Positions 35,349-47,075 are shown, numbered from the stretch's first letter. The stretch is 64,000 nucleotides of DNA from Trichocladium uniseriatum (GCA_017139535.1 WOUO01000024.1:186001-250000); one strand, 5' to 3'. A program made the numbers and translations. Notes: generated from the sequence alone by a model not told the origin.

Positions 35349-36179
35349 TTACGGTTCCCGTGGGTTCGTGAAAGGGTTGGTTGGGCTGCCGCTATCAGAC
35401 GGTACGGGCGCTTCAGTCTGGCCCCCGGCATCCTGCCCGCCTTGTGCTGTTTCATCGTGCGGTTCACACCTGATCTTGACCCGCTGCGAGGATGAGGTGG
35501 AGCGAGCTCGGGTTCTCCACTCGAGCCGTGTCGTCTTGTCCAAATACTCTGACGAGCGCTCGTGCGGCCGGAGCTCAAGCTTCTGCCGGCGTCGGTCGGG
35601 CTCGGGCTCCCCGACGGCGGGCGGTTGCGGGCGTTTGGCGGTAGCTAACGGCAGGCCAGGGCGGGCCAGTTCATTAGCTTTTTCGGCGAACTTGATGAAA
35701 TTGTCCTCGTTAAGGCCAAGGATGGCTTCCAACATTTCCACAGCTCTCTCGGGATCGCTGGCTGCCAATTTGGCCACATCTTGATCATCGCTGCTGCTCT
35801 CGGAAGCAGAGTGCTGGTCCCAATCATCGTCGAACTGGATGTCATAGAAGGCAACGAGATAGGACAACATCCGCCGAGAACGGTCGTTTGTTGGATGTCT
35901 TAATGCATAGAACTCTTTGGCGTGCCGGGGGAAGAGTGTGGGATCGGCTCGGACTATCCCCCCGGCTGGGTCCAAGGCAACAAGCGGAGCGATCCTCATG
36001 GTTGGGTTCCTCAATGTGTAGTTCTGGAAGCGCGCCGACATGCGCATCCATTCTGCCCTGAGCTCCTTGACATCGCCCGCGAGCCCGTCGATTCGCCCGT
36101 CGAGAAGTGAGGCACGACAGCTCGCTCCGACACAGCGAGGATATGCGGCACAATTAGTTCTTCCGTACATAGATCGCAT
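35349..36179 (-). CDS. Uncharacterised fungal protein, 276 residues
   Basis: A single open frame on the minus strand from ATG 36179 to TAA 35349. I cannot name it. A predicted helical N-terminus (LLDGRIDGLAGDVKELRAEW) is followed by a compact region (FQNYTLRNPTMRIAPLVALD, PRHAKEFYALRHPTNDRSRR, MLSYLVAFYDIQ) that looks conserved. A charged Ser/Asp linker and a Pro/Arg-rich disordered tail follow. The pattern of a coiled N-terminus then RNPTMRI and FYALR occurs in many small Sordariomycete hypothetical proteins, as far as I recall. The stop codon lies inside a perfect splice donor (GTAAGT at 35352), so the last residues may differ in a spliced form. Codon use favours G/C ends, as in genuine neighbours. 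Confidence 0.65.
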   Translation of the reverse strand: MRSMYGRTNCAAYPRCVGASCRASLLDGRIDGLAGDVKELRAEWMRMSARFQNYTLRNPTMRIAPLVALDPAGGIVRADPTLFPRHAKEFYALRHPTNDRSRRMLSYLVAFYDIQFDDDWDQHSASESSSDDQDVAKLAASDPERAVEMLEAILGLNEDNFIKFAEKANELARPGLPLATAKRPQPPAVGEPEPDRRRQKLELRPHERSSEYLDKTTRLEWRTRARSTSSSQRVKIRCEPHDETAQGGQDAGGQTEAPVPSDSGSPTNPFTNPREP

Positions 36180-36549
36180 TTAGATCACTTGAAGCAGCCA
36201 AGGCTGGACTGTGGCAATGCAATAAAAATAGAAAAGAAAACTACTGTATAAGAGACGCAATGGATAACCAACTCTGCATTCAGCCCATCTATATAGGTAG
36301 TAGTATCGCCCCAACGCCGTCGAGATGCTTCAACATGCCGCTTGAAAAAGAGGACAAGGACAAGGACAAGAAACAAAAGGCCATGCCCAACCCCAGCATA
36401 TATATCATCCCCTGTTTGTATATTATTAACCCTTCCACTGTCGTCTAATACCCCCTAATAGATGCCCTGCGTCCTATACTGGAAGGTATCATAACTATTT
36501 TACTGAATTAGCACCACCGTCGTATATCAATCAGGCTAGTGAATACAAC
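36180..36549. other. Intergenic region
   Basis: 370 bp between the 276-residue gene and the 3' end of PIK1, both on the minus strand. It is AT-richer than its surroundings. It should hold the PIK1 polyadenylation site and the short promoter of the downstream gene. No other feature is seen. Confidence 0.5.
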
Positions 36550-39500
36550 TCACAGTCGTGTGTAGTAACTGCCCAGCGACTTGGCAATCAAGTCCGTCTC
36601 GACAAACGCCTCAGCTTCGTCGGCGCTGAGCTGCAGCTGGAAGCGCTGGCGCAGGGCCGTCGTGACCTGCGTGACGCCGGCGCCGAAGCAGGGCATCTTG
36701 GACTCGCGGCCCATCATGCTGACTAGGTCGATGATGTTGTCGGCTGATCGGCGAAGGGCTGTTATTTTCGTTAGCAAAAAGTTCATCTGATAAGTAGTAG
36801 TAGATAGACAACAAACGCACCCTGGAAAGCCTGCTTGCACAGCTTCTTGTAGTCCTCAAAATCCTGCGACCCCACGCCGCCCAGCACTTCAATGTACTCG
36901 TACGTGAGCTTGAACGGGGCCGCCTCAAACCCGACCGAGCCCGGCGAGTTGGACAGCATAAAGCCAAAATCAATGTGGATGATGTGGCCTTCATTGTCAA
37001 TCAGCACATTGCCATTGTGGCGGTCCTTGAGCTGCAGCACGTAGGAAATGACGCTGTAGGCGGCCAGCGACCGCTTAAAGGCGTCGACGCCCGCGCGGTA
37101 GGGCTCGCTGTCCGGAGTGCCAAAGGCCTTGACAAAGTGGTCGCGGAGCGTGGCGATGCGGCCGCGCGGGTTCACGCCCGACTCCATCGACGACAGCGTC
37201 AGGCTGCGCTTGATTGAGTGCAGCGACACGCCATTGGCAATCGTCTCGATGAGGCCTGACGACTCGCCCGTGACAAGGATGCGCATCAGCTTGACCCACA
37301 CGGGCACGCCCGCGTCGACCCAGATCTTGTGGCACACCCGGATCAGCTGGCAGGCAAACGCCTCTTGCCTGAGGTCCGAGCCCGTCTTAACGATGACGCT
37401 GACGAGGTCCCAGTTCTTCATCCAGCCGTAGGGCGACGACTTGCGGATCCGTTCCTTTTTCGTCTCCCACGCCTCGCCAAACACGGCCGCACTGGGGTCG
37501 TCGCGGTCGCCCTTACGCTGCAGCCCGCCCGTCTTGATGTCGTTCTCCATCCGGTCGATGCCGGCGTTTGCGTTGAGATTGGGCTCGACGGCGGCGGCGG
37601 CGGCGGCGGCGGCCTCATCCTCACCGGCTTCGTCCCCGTTGGGCTCGTTCACTGCCCCGGCTGCCTGCGCCCGGGCCATAATCATTTCAAAAGTCGGCCC
37701 TTGCCCGTCGTCGAGATCGAAGCTCTGCTCCTCCAAACTCTGCATGCTTGCGATGATGCGCGACCTGATCGCCGCCACCTCCTGGCGGGGCCGCTTGCCG
37801 CTTGTTGCGTCCAGCTGTGCTAGCATTTGTGAGGCCGTCCGCATGTGCACCGCGAGCGCCGAGAAGTCGGGTTGATCGACCGAGGTGTTGCGCGGGCTGC
37901 TCAGCGTCAGCCTCCTGAGCGGAGTGATGGACCCGTCAGATATCGAGGCAGCAGAACTCCGGGGCGTCGCCTTATCCGAGGCGGCGGGCGTTGGAACAAT
38001 AGCAGTAGACAAACGCAGAGAATGGCTCGATTGCCCCGGCTTCGCGCCAAACAACTCGTCATCCGCAGGCCCGAGCATCGGCGAGCTCCCCAGATCCCCA
38101 GACGCCGGTTCAAAGACGCTATCAATGACCAGCTCCGGGGTACGGGAAGTCGAGGGTATGCTCGGGGCGTCGGACAAGTCAAATATGCGCTTGCGTGTCC
38201 CCTGTTCGGCCAGCAGGGTTGTGAGTAATCGCTGGTTGTCCTGGGTGTCGGGGTCAAAGTTGAAATCGTCGCGTAAAATCTCCACCATGAGCAGGTAGGG
38301 CACCTTTTCGGCGCTGTTCAAGACGGTGGCCTCTGCCGGGTTGAGCCGGACGATGCGGTGATGACGGCTCTTGGACGGGGAGCCATCTACTAGATCAGGG
38401 GGGCAGATGACTGGGATATCGACCTCTGCAGGTAAGTCGTGCGCAATGAGGGCCAGCTCGGCGCGCAGGGCGCTCAAACGCGCGGGCTTTGGCACCACGA
38501 CCAGGCGGTTTGATATGTCTTCTAATGCTGCCAAAAAGGCAGTCTGGCAGCGGAAATAGTGTTGCCTGAGAAGCCGCGTTTTTTGCAGGTCCGTCATGTC
38601 GGCCTGGTTTATCAGCGTCTTCACATTGTGCGTATGCCTCCTCGTCGTGTGCTCCGAGGGCCCTAGTCTCGCCGAAAGGGGCGTGGTTGGCCGCGTGACA
38701 AGACGGGCGGACCTAGAATCGGGTAATGGTAAGGATGACGAGCTAAGACGAGCATCCAAGGTCAAGTTCTCGAGCTGTGAAGACGACTCTGCATCTTCGT
38801 GTTCCCGCGACGTGGACGCCAGGGCAGCCGACCTCGAAGGAGCTCCTCGGGGTGCTTTTGTTGGCGATTTGGTGTGTGAGCCCCCTTGCGCCTTGTCAGG
38901 GGCACTCGTGACGCGCCCGTCTTTTGCACGTTTTGTCCGAGTGTTCCCCGCGCTAATCGTGTGTGCCCGGGCTGGCACGTTCCTGTTTGCAGCAACTACA
39001 GGCTCGGAGATAGTCTCGATGACCGGGCGCGGTTTCCTGGCCTGGGCGACGGCAAGGGGCCCGGCCCAGTGTGGTAGGAAGGGGCATGCTATGCTGGCGA
39101 GGACAAAGCTTCCCAAAACTGTCACGGGCAGGGCATTCTCGGTGATGTTCTCGTGTCGCCCACTGTCGGAAACCCCAAAGACGACGTGCTGCACCTTGTT
39201 GTATACCCTGCGACAGGTCTTGAAGGCCTCGGTCTGGGGATTCGACGAGAGATCGTGTAGGTATGTTTGAAATAGCCAAAACGTCTGACGGGGGGTCGTT
39301 AGCAATCGAGCCTATCCGTCGGTTTAGAGGAGGATTTGGCGAACCAGTAGGGCTGCAGTGACGGATTCTTCGCACAGGTCCAGCAGGAACTCCTCGAGGG
39401 CCATCGACTCGTTGTCGACGCTGATGATGAGGTGGCATAGCTGCGGCAGGAAGAACTCAATGTCCTCATAGGGGAACTGGCGGAGCTTGCTGCACAGGAC

Positions 39501-39685
39501 ATAGTGGATGCCTATGTGGTCGGCATATCGTCTGGCGGGGGTAGAGGGAGAGAGTCAGCACAGGCGAGGGGCACTTGTCGCGGAACAGCAAGGGGGCCCA
39601 CGCACGAGAGGTACGACACGGAGAGGAAGGGGTTCTGGTTAAAGACATCGCTCTCGAGGAACCGCTTCAGCAAGCCCCAAGACAT
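36550..39685 (-). CDS. PIK1: Phosphatidylinositol 4-kinase PIK1
   Basis: Four exons on the minus strand (39606-39685, 39345-39531, 36821-39284, 36550-36758) encode 979 residues. The N-terminal lipid-kinase unique domain starts MSWGLLKRFLESDVFNQNPF and continues YADHIGIHYVLCSKLRQFPY, DNESMALEEFLLDLCEESVT and TFWLFQTYLHDL. A long disordered centre follows. The kinase domain is at the C-terminus: GSDLRQEAFACQLI, the catalytic loop DRHNGNVLI and the metal-binding IDFGFML. It ends ETDLIAKSLGSYYTRL, a typical PI4K tail. PIK1 makes PI4P at the Golgi and in the nucleus and is needed for post-Golgi secretion. An Ala run (about residues 620-630) sits before the kinase domain. The permease gene lies upstream in tandem. 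Confidence 0.94.
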
Positions 39686-40344
39686 TGGGCGTGACGGTAT
39701 CCGGGGGGCGGTATGGTTGGGCGGAAGAGGTTGAGGAAGAGATCAGATGGCGGGGAGGTAGCATGCTCCTCCTCCTCGGGCTCATTGGCATTCGGCTCTG
39801 GCGTAGTTGATTCCCACTGGCGCGCCCAGGAGCTGCAGCATGGCGGCCGTCAAAAAATGCGTCGGTACGGGAATTGATTGGCTATTGAGCCTCGACGCGT
39901 TCCGAATCCGAGTTGAAATTGGGATTCAAAAATGCGACTGGGCGTTGCAAGAGTGGTTGCTTGTCTCGTTCGAGTTAAGGACAAGTGACAACTGAGCCAA
40001 AGCTCCATCTGACGAATTCACAGGGGCCTGGCTTGGCTCCGCTCCGCTCCTCGTTCGTCAACGCGTGCCCCACGGCCCCCAACCTGCCGAAGCTCCGGCT
40101 CGGCGCGCACACCAGCGGCGTCTCCCGACGTTCCGAAGCACCTTCCGTTCACCTTTCACGTTCTTGAAGCGCGTCTTCCCAGTGGATATTTCCAACAAAA
40201 TTAGTATGTACTTATTGAAATAAAATGCAATTGCCCGCCATAGAACGCCAGTTTGCTGTGGGATATCATGCAAAAAATTACCACCCAAAACTTGAAACCC
40301 CAATCGCCATCTATCTTGCGACCATCCCTCCCGGGACCCTCCTT
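39686..40344. promoter_or_regulatory. PIK1 promoter region and permease 3' end
   Basis: 659 bp between the permease stop and the PIK1 start on the same (minus) strand. No gene or clear motif was recognised. Confidence 0.5.
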
Positions 40345-42619
40345 TCACCATACCGACTGCTTCCGCCGATTCCACTGCCCCTGTCTCTTCCTCCTCTTCG
40401 GTTTGACCCTCTGCAGCGTTTGTCAGCCATCATCAGCTTACATAACAGAACCAAACACAAAATTCCAACTCACCTTGTACTTGACCCTCTCACTCCCATC
40501 CGGCATCTGCACAATCTCGTGCTGGATATGGTACCCAAACGCCGGCAGCACCTTGGCCCAGATGAGCCAGTACACTGTGCCGATAGCCAACAGGCTGGTG
40601 CCGAGCGTCGGCACGACGTACCAGGGGATGTTGGAGAGAAAGTCATTGGGGATAAAGGGCGCCGCTTGCACAAACACCAGCGAGGCGATCCAGAAGATGG
40701 TCAGCAGTGGCGAGCTGCGGAAGGTGGTGCGCTGCTCGGCCCACCGCTCCGAGGGGGCAAAGTTGAGGTAGACCAGGCCGGCGGCGAGGAAGACTGGGTG
40801 GGCTGAGTCAGCAGTGTCAGGGGCGGTGATATGATATCTCGAGAAGACCTACCCTTGATCCAGTTCCCGCTGTAGATGAAGACGTTGGTTACAAAGGTGT
40901 AGACGTCGGGGGTCTGGGATCCGAGAATCAGAGCCGAGGTGAAGATCCAATGGAGGAAGATGGCGCCGCTGGGGGAATTGAACGGCCAGTCGCTGGCCCA
41001 GAAGCGGGACCACGGCAGCACACCCTCTTTGGCAAGCTCCTGCTTCACCCGCGGCATGGCGAACGACTGCGCAAACACATTGCCTAGCGCCGAGAGGCCG
41101 ATGAAGAGCGGCACCACACGCGTCACGAAGGCGCTCTGGCCCCAGACGTTCTGAAAGAACTGGGCAGCAACGACAACCTTAGAGTTGGCAATCTCGGCTT
41201 TCGTCATGGCGGCAAACTGGCTTGTTGTCAGCTCAAGTCTCGGAGCAGGGGAAACAGCCTCGCTCTCACGTAGGAAATGTTGGCCAGCACGTAGAGGACA
41301 GTCACAGCCGAGATGGCAACTGGGGCTGCTCTCTTCAACGTTTTGGGTGCATCCCGGACTTCGGTCAGGACCTGTCCCCATTAGCATCAAGCACGTTATT
41401 TACCATTTCAGCAACGGCAACCCACATAGTTGGCATTCTCCCAGCCGCTATACGAGTACAGGACCTGGAGGAGAGCAAGGGCATATCCACCCGCCGCCCC
41501 CGACAGCTCGGACATTCCATCTCTCTGCCAGTCGGGGCCGTGAAAGCTCGAGAAGTTGTCGGGTTTCGGCGCTGCCGTCTTACCAGCAAGCGCGGCAAAA
41601 CCGGTACAGACGAGTAGGCCGAGCAGGACGAGTTTGAAGGCACCGAACCCGTTGCTCAACCAGATACCCCAGCGCGGCGCAAATGAGTGGATTAGGCAGA
41701 CCACTGAGACAACGTGAGTTGATGTGCGTTGCTGCTAGTCTTGGTGAACTTACCAGTGATGGCGGCAATGGCGATCCCCCTATTTAGCCAACTCCCATCC
41801 TGTGCATCCAGTGTTGCTGCGCGCAGAACGTAGCTGCTGAAGCTAATGCTATTGCCGGTCGAGATGGCAAAAAGCACAAACTGCACTGCTCAGGATAAGT
41901 ACTGGGTGTGTCGGGATTGGGTTACAGGGAATGCTCACCTGCAAAAATGCATGTCGCCAAATAACGTGGCCTCTGATATACCCGCTCCAACTAAATCAGG
42001 GGTACTAGGTTAGAAACAGACCACAGAGGAGGCAGTGGTGGTAGCCTACATAAACTTTCTCTCCTCCAGAACGAGGAAGAGCGGTGCCATACTCTAGGTA
42101 GACGAACAATCTGTTCCAATGTCAGCGCACCCACGGCCGAAGAGAAGTCACTCGTCGTACCCGCTTCAACAAGTTAGCCAAAAGAGTCTTGGGAGATAGG
42201 GGGTAGAAAGGTCTCACCAGAAAGTCATTATGCCACCCAACACCCAAAACAGTAACGTCACGCCGACGCTGTTGATGGAATGGATGATGCCCGAGGGCGT
42301 AGAATAGATGCCGGAGCCGACCACGCGGTTGATGATGAGGAAGGCCGTCGACCATGTCCCCAGTTTCCTGTCTATACTCCCATCTGTGTCAGGAAGCCGC
42401 TCTCACTCACTTCACGGGACCAGCATGGAACAAAAAGGACAAACCTTCGGGGTAAACAAAGTCGTGGTAGTCTTCGGATGCATCGTCGTCGACGGCCGTG
42501 GCCCCAACCCCGTTGCTGTAAAGGGTGGTGCCGCCATATGTGCCGTGCTCATCGCCGGCCGCATGGGCTTCTGGGTCCCTGTTCGCCACGGGCTGCTCAA
42601 AGATTTCGGGCTCTTGCAT
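40345..42619 (-). CDS. MUP1-like amino-acid (methionine) permease with a 3-nt exon
   Basis: Eleven exons on the minus strand (42445-42619, 42218-42383, 42161-42163, 42050-42110, 41939-41990, 41754-41885, 41426-41703, 41270-41371, 40853-41216, 40474-40793, 40345-40410) give 572 residues; every junction keeps frame. Family landmarks are LGTWSTAFLIINRVVGSGIY, VYLEYGTALPRSGGEKVYLE, RPRYLATCIFA, SYSGWENANYVLTEVRDAP and NVFAQSFAMPRVKQELAKEG. About twelve hydrophobic segments give the LAT/APC fold of a plasma-membrane amino-acid importer. The closest named relative is the high-affinity methionine permease MUP1, though substrate cannot be read from sequence. Exon 3 is the triplet CGG. Skipping it would join TG to A and create a stop, and including it yields FCGLFVYLEY. 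The last exon (basic tail, KPKRRKRQ) is less certain. Two GATAAG sites sit about 140 bp upstream. Confidence 0.88.
42161..42163 (-). other. Inferred 3-nucleotide microexon (CGG) of the permease
   Basis: The bases on the minus strand after a 54-nt intron (GTGAGA donor, CTAAC branch, AAG acceptor) are CGG. A second 50-nt intron follows at once (GTACGA donor, GCTGAC branch, ACAG acceptor). The triplet restores the reading frame between the flanking exons and supplies the Cys-Gly before LFVYLEYG. No other donor/acceptor pair here gives an open frame. Confidence 0.75.
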
Positions 42620-44486
42620 CTCGCCTGACTAAGCTGTTGTCTGTGTCGATCTTTGACCAAAGAAGAGACAAAGAAGCGATCAAGCACCCTTCCCAAACGA
42701 ACCCAAACTCGACCCCAGGGTATCGTAAGATGGGATAGAGTGGGTTTATGTCACCCCTTATCGACTTATCGGGCCCGATCAACGTCAACGGTTGAGAAGG
42801 TTACCGAATCCAGCCCTCGGTCTGGCGGCACTGTCGTTGGTTGCCGCAGCAGAAGCCCCCGCCGGGCAACTTAACGCCTCGCCTTGAACCACTCACTCAA
42901 CCTTGGGCCCGCTTGCCCATCTAGCCAACTGACGACCGATTATCCAGAAAGGACAGAGAGCACAAGGCTCAGAACCCGCGTCCCAGATACGGCTAAAACC
43001 GTTAGAACGAGGCTGACGCGGACGCAAAAGCAAGCAGGGATCGCCAGTCTAGGCAGAGGCAACGAAATATTTTGGACTTGTAAGCAGGAACTGTTACAAG
43101 TATAAATGAATAAGCAAGAAGCCAAAAATCAATCGCTCAACAAGTACGAAAGTAATGCGGCGCAAAGACAGAGCAGAACAGAACGGCACAAGCAACAGAG
43201 CCTCATGCCACAAGCTTGTCCCAGCCAGACACCGACAGGGGGTAACCTGACACTGAGTGGGTGGATGGATGGATGAATGGACGGATGCAGGCAAGCGAGG
43301 AATGCCAAGCAAGCACCAAGCACCATGGAAGCACCAGGGCCACCAGCCCCAATCCCATCTTCCCCCCTGCCCACCGCGGCGAATCCATGGCTGGCTAGGG
43401 TGGTGGTGGTTCCACGGCGCCGCAGCCTGCAGCAGCTGCGGGCAAGCAAGAAGCCTTGAGACGGGAAGAAAAGACCAGCTGGAGAGGCTGAACATGAAGA
43501 GGGGTCGTAACGAACGAACAGGACACTCGAATTGGAACTTGAGCGACTTATTGTGGGGACTCCACCCCCAGAGAAAGCAAGTCACCAATAAAATGCAGGA
43601 GATAAGCGGACGGTGGTGGGGCAGGGAATGCAAACGACCCCAGATCGCTGTTCGAGTCCGATACGACGGCGGGTGGGGTCGGGTCATCCACGAGTCCGCC
43701 GTTGCTGCAATCTGGACCCCATCCTGGATTGATAAAGGCTTTGCCACTCTCTTGCTACAAAACGATCAATATATCTCTGTCAGAGTCACATCTGCTCAAA
43801 ATCTTCAGTCGTCCACTCTCCAAAAACCAGCCATTTTCTGCCCAACCCGCGGTCTCGTGGCCATTGACCAAATCAAGCTAGTCCCAAAAGTGGATCGAGG
43901 AATCGCCGAACCAGCCAAGCCTTTTTTCCCCATGTTTCCACTTCAAGCCACCAGCATCAACCCGCCTCTTTCCTCGGTGGCACGGCACGTCCAACGGAGA
44001 TCGGAACCTGGAAACCTTGAAAAGCACATGGCAAGTCCGCGGCACAAAACACAGCCCCTCCGCGTGCCGTCTTGCTGTGCCTGATGGAAAGTCTTCGAAC
44101 CTGAGTCTGCTGGAAGACAACGCCGGCACCTGCATCTTTCCAAGACTAACACAGTTCGACAGGCCAGGGTCGGCTCTCGCTTCCGCTCTTGGTTCGCTTG
44201 GTTCCTTCCTGCAATCTCAACTCATCACGGCAAATCTCATGAAACACGATACCTAGCACATTAACACTCGGCAGTAACAAAACGAAAATGGTATCGACAT
44301 TGTGCTCACGCTAACATGCTACACTCATAAACCATACCCAGGTAACTAGTTAGCACCGTAGTAACTCCCGCCTCTAAGAGCGCCAGAGTCATTCATGTAC
44401 ACGTACACGGCCAGCCCAGCCGGACCAACCGGCCATCAGGTGACTTCTCCTTCTGTAGTGTAGTTATTCTTCCGCAGCACAGCGGA
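42620..44486. other. Permease promoter and long intergenic region
   Basis: 1.87 kb between the permease start and the 3' end of the 718-residue gene (both minus). Overlapping ORFs of 275 (plus) and 217 (minus) codons at 43094-44084 are Trp/Pro/His-rich, lack motifs and are judged chance. A short GGAT microsatellite is near 43260-43287. Two GATAAG elements (minus strand) are at 42757-42762 and 42765-42770. Confidence 0.5.
42757..42770 (-). promoter_or_regulatory. Paired GATAAG sites upstream of the permease
   Basis: The plus strand reads CTTATC twice, 8 bp apart, so the minus strand has two GATAAG elements about 140 bp upstream of the permease ATG. Closely spaced GATA pairs are the known binding pattern of NIT2/AreA nitrogen activators, whose targets include amino-acid permeases. 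Function here is inferred from consensus and position. Confidence 0.45.
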
Positions 44487-47075
44487 TCATGTGAAAACGC
44501 CCCGAGCCTGGCGCCCCGTAAACACGGCCGACTCCATCTCCTCCTGGATGCGCTGAAGCTTCATGCGCTGGAGTCGGCGCTCTCTCATGACTTCGTCCCA
44601 CTTGCGGACGAAGTTGTCTTGGCCTGCGGTGTGTCAGTATCAAGTACGCTGAGAGACAGAAAGGGAAGAGGGGGGGCCTACTCGGCGACGTCTCAAAGTC
44701 AATCTCAAACGTCTTGTATGAATCGTAGGCGGACCCAACATCCACCTCGACCGCCTTGCCGTGTATGTCAAACCCCGCCGATTCGGAGCCCTGATTCGTT
44801 TCTAGGTGGGCTGCGTTGCCAGTCAGCCAGGATATCCACCACCGCCTCAGCCAAAACGGCACTCACCCTTGACCCACGGCCACCGTGATGCCTTTCTCGA
44901 AAACGGTAGCGTTCCTTTCCTAGGCTTGAGCTTAACCAGTGTCTGGCCCTCCGCCTTGATTTCGATATCGTCTGTGACTATTTCCCCTTAAGTTAGCATC
45001 CGGCCGTGTCCCTTGCCTCCCCCTCATAGGGGCATTTCAAGCTCCGCAGACAAAACATACTAAAAAGAGTAATATATTCCCCCGACCTGCCCAAATACAG
45101 AATCAACCGCGACGAGCTCGGCACCATCCTGTCCCGGTGCGGGCCCGACAATGCCGTGCCGGCCGTGACAAACGACGCCACATCCGACGGGTGGTTTCTG
45201 CGGCCCTCGACCTCGTGCCAAATCTGCAGCCGCGCGCTCGAGAACTGGATGCTCGACCGGCTGTTCGCCTTGCTGAGCGTCACCATGCGGACGCTACCAA
45301 TATCCAGGACGACCTTTTCGCCCGTTAGTTTGGCTTGAAAGTCGAAGAGTTCTGCCTCTAGTTAGCATCTAGAACAATCATAGAATTTAATGGCATACTG
45401 TACCCTTTAAAGTCGAGAACTGGTAAATCCCGCTCGGCCTGGCATTCCCCTGCGACGCGCCCATGTACCCGCTCCCCTTGTCGCTCTCCTTGTCGCGAAT
45501 GTACACAACGTGCGGCAGGCGCTGGTCGTAAGCGTAGGCGGGGACGAGTTGCGCGTTGTTCGCTTTCACTACAACCCCCAATCCTGTCAGCATACCCAAC
45601 CCACCATCATCGGCGCAAACTACACAGTAAACAGAGAAAAAGGGGACCCCGTACGCCAATAAGTTTCCGACTCACGCTCCACTCGGCAGTGAAATCTGAG
45701 ATCGTTCGTAAGGTTATTCCGAAACACCTTGAGTATGCCGTCCCGAAAAACAGGTGACATAAGAGTCTGCGCGCTCTTGACTGGCCTAGACAACACCCAC
45801 AACCAAATTCGTTAGAACCAACCCCCTGCAAACATCCATCTTCCCCACAGCAAAAAGTCCCACTCACCCATCAAACAACAGATCCTCGCCTGGCAACACA
45901 TTATCTCTCCCCGTGCTCGCCCCGTCACTGAATGTCGACGGCGCTTGCGGGGGGTGTACCACCACAGGCGTCTGGGTATCAAAGTCGGCTGCCGCTCCGA
46001 CGGTAGTGACACGACTCGGATTGCGGCTCACCAGGGACGACGGCGCCGAGATGGAGGCGTGGAGCGGCGGGTAGTAATATCCGTTCCCGCTTGCCTGCCC
46101 GCCGCACACCTCCTTGTCGTCGGGGATCAGTGAAAAGGACGAAACCGGGTCGGATGCCCTATGTGGCGGCGTTATGACGGTGGCGCCCTCCAGGAGCGAA
46201 GGGAAGCCCGTCGCCGTCAGGGCCTGCCGGCGTGCATGTTCGCGGTGGGCGATAGTTTGTGCTGTGTAGCTGGCGTAGTCGACGTTGGTCCAGAGCCCAG
46301 GCGAGGCGCCTAGGCTGGTGTGGTCGTATGTCGGGGCTCTTTGCGGGGCCTGGGCCCGTGGTGGATGTTGTTGGATGTAAGATATTCGTGGAGAGGTGGC
46401 TACCGTCGGGGTGCTGCGGTTTAATATCGGTGATCTCGGGCCAAGGTCAGGCCTGTCCGTGAGGTTCTCGGCAGCCTGCGCGCCGCCGTCCGACAGTCCA
46501 TAGAGGGATGCTGCGCCGAAGTGGTTGCTGCTGCTGCTGACGTACGTCATCGTCGCTGAGAGTTCGTGGGCCGACACATTGGGCTCTGCGCCGGGGACAG
46601 CGCCCGCGGCCTGCCCAGATCGGACTGAGTAGCCGCCAGGAGAGTAAGAATGTGAGCTGGCATTAGACGATGACCGTCTCCAGCCCGGGCCGCTGTCGGG
46701 AACGTGGAGCTGCGGCACTGGAGGGGGAGCCGCACGGCCAAGACCTAGGGGACCAGAAGCCGGAGGGGCTTGCAGATAGGCGTGTCGCGCAGGAGCAGAA
46801 GAAACAGGGGAAGGGGCCGGGGCGCGTGCTCGGCCGGAGATGGGGACGGGGATGGGGGCGTGGGAGGGATCTGAGTCTGAGTCTGGGAGGCTCTCGATGC
46901 GGTAGCGGCGGCCGTTGGAGGCGACAAAGATGCTTCGGTCAGCGAGTTGGGCAGTGGCGTCGATAGTGGCGCGGTCAAAGCCGTTGTTGAAGAGGTCGGA
47001 AAAGGGAATTGTAGCCTCGTCGCTGAGGGAGAGAAGGCTGGGGGGGGCCGCGGGACGACCCTGAGCTGGCATCAT
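44487..47075 (-). CDS. Uncharacterised conserved protein, 718 residues
   Basis: Seven exons on the minus strand (45868-47075, 45676-45785, 45404-45568, 45061-45357, 44867-44977, 44682-44810, 44487-44623), all in frame. I do not recognise the family. Residues 1-400 are largely disordered apart from an N-terminal patch (ATIPFSDLFNNGFDRATIDA, DRSIFVASNGRRYRIESLPD). The C-terminal 310 residues appear folded. Their landmarks are FRDGILKVFRNNLTNDLRFH, DQRLPHVVYIRDKESDKGSG, LFDFQAKLTGEKVVLDIGSV, SSARLQIWHEVEGRR, DDIEIKAEGQTLVKLKPRKG and DSYKTFEIDFETSPS. Beta-rich spacing suggests one or two PH-like or lipocalin-like barrels (inference only). The end is a charged helix (DEVMRERRLQRMKLQRIQEE). Six phase-consistent introns and good motif continuity support a real gene. 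Confidence 0.75.

Noticed and set aside
43094..44084. Overlapping ORFs of 275 (plus) and 217 (minus) codons
   Set aside because: Trp/His/Pro-rich, open on both strands because of base composition, no motif or splice structure.
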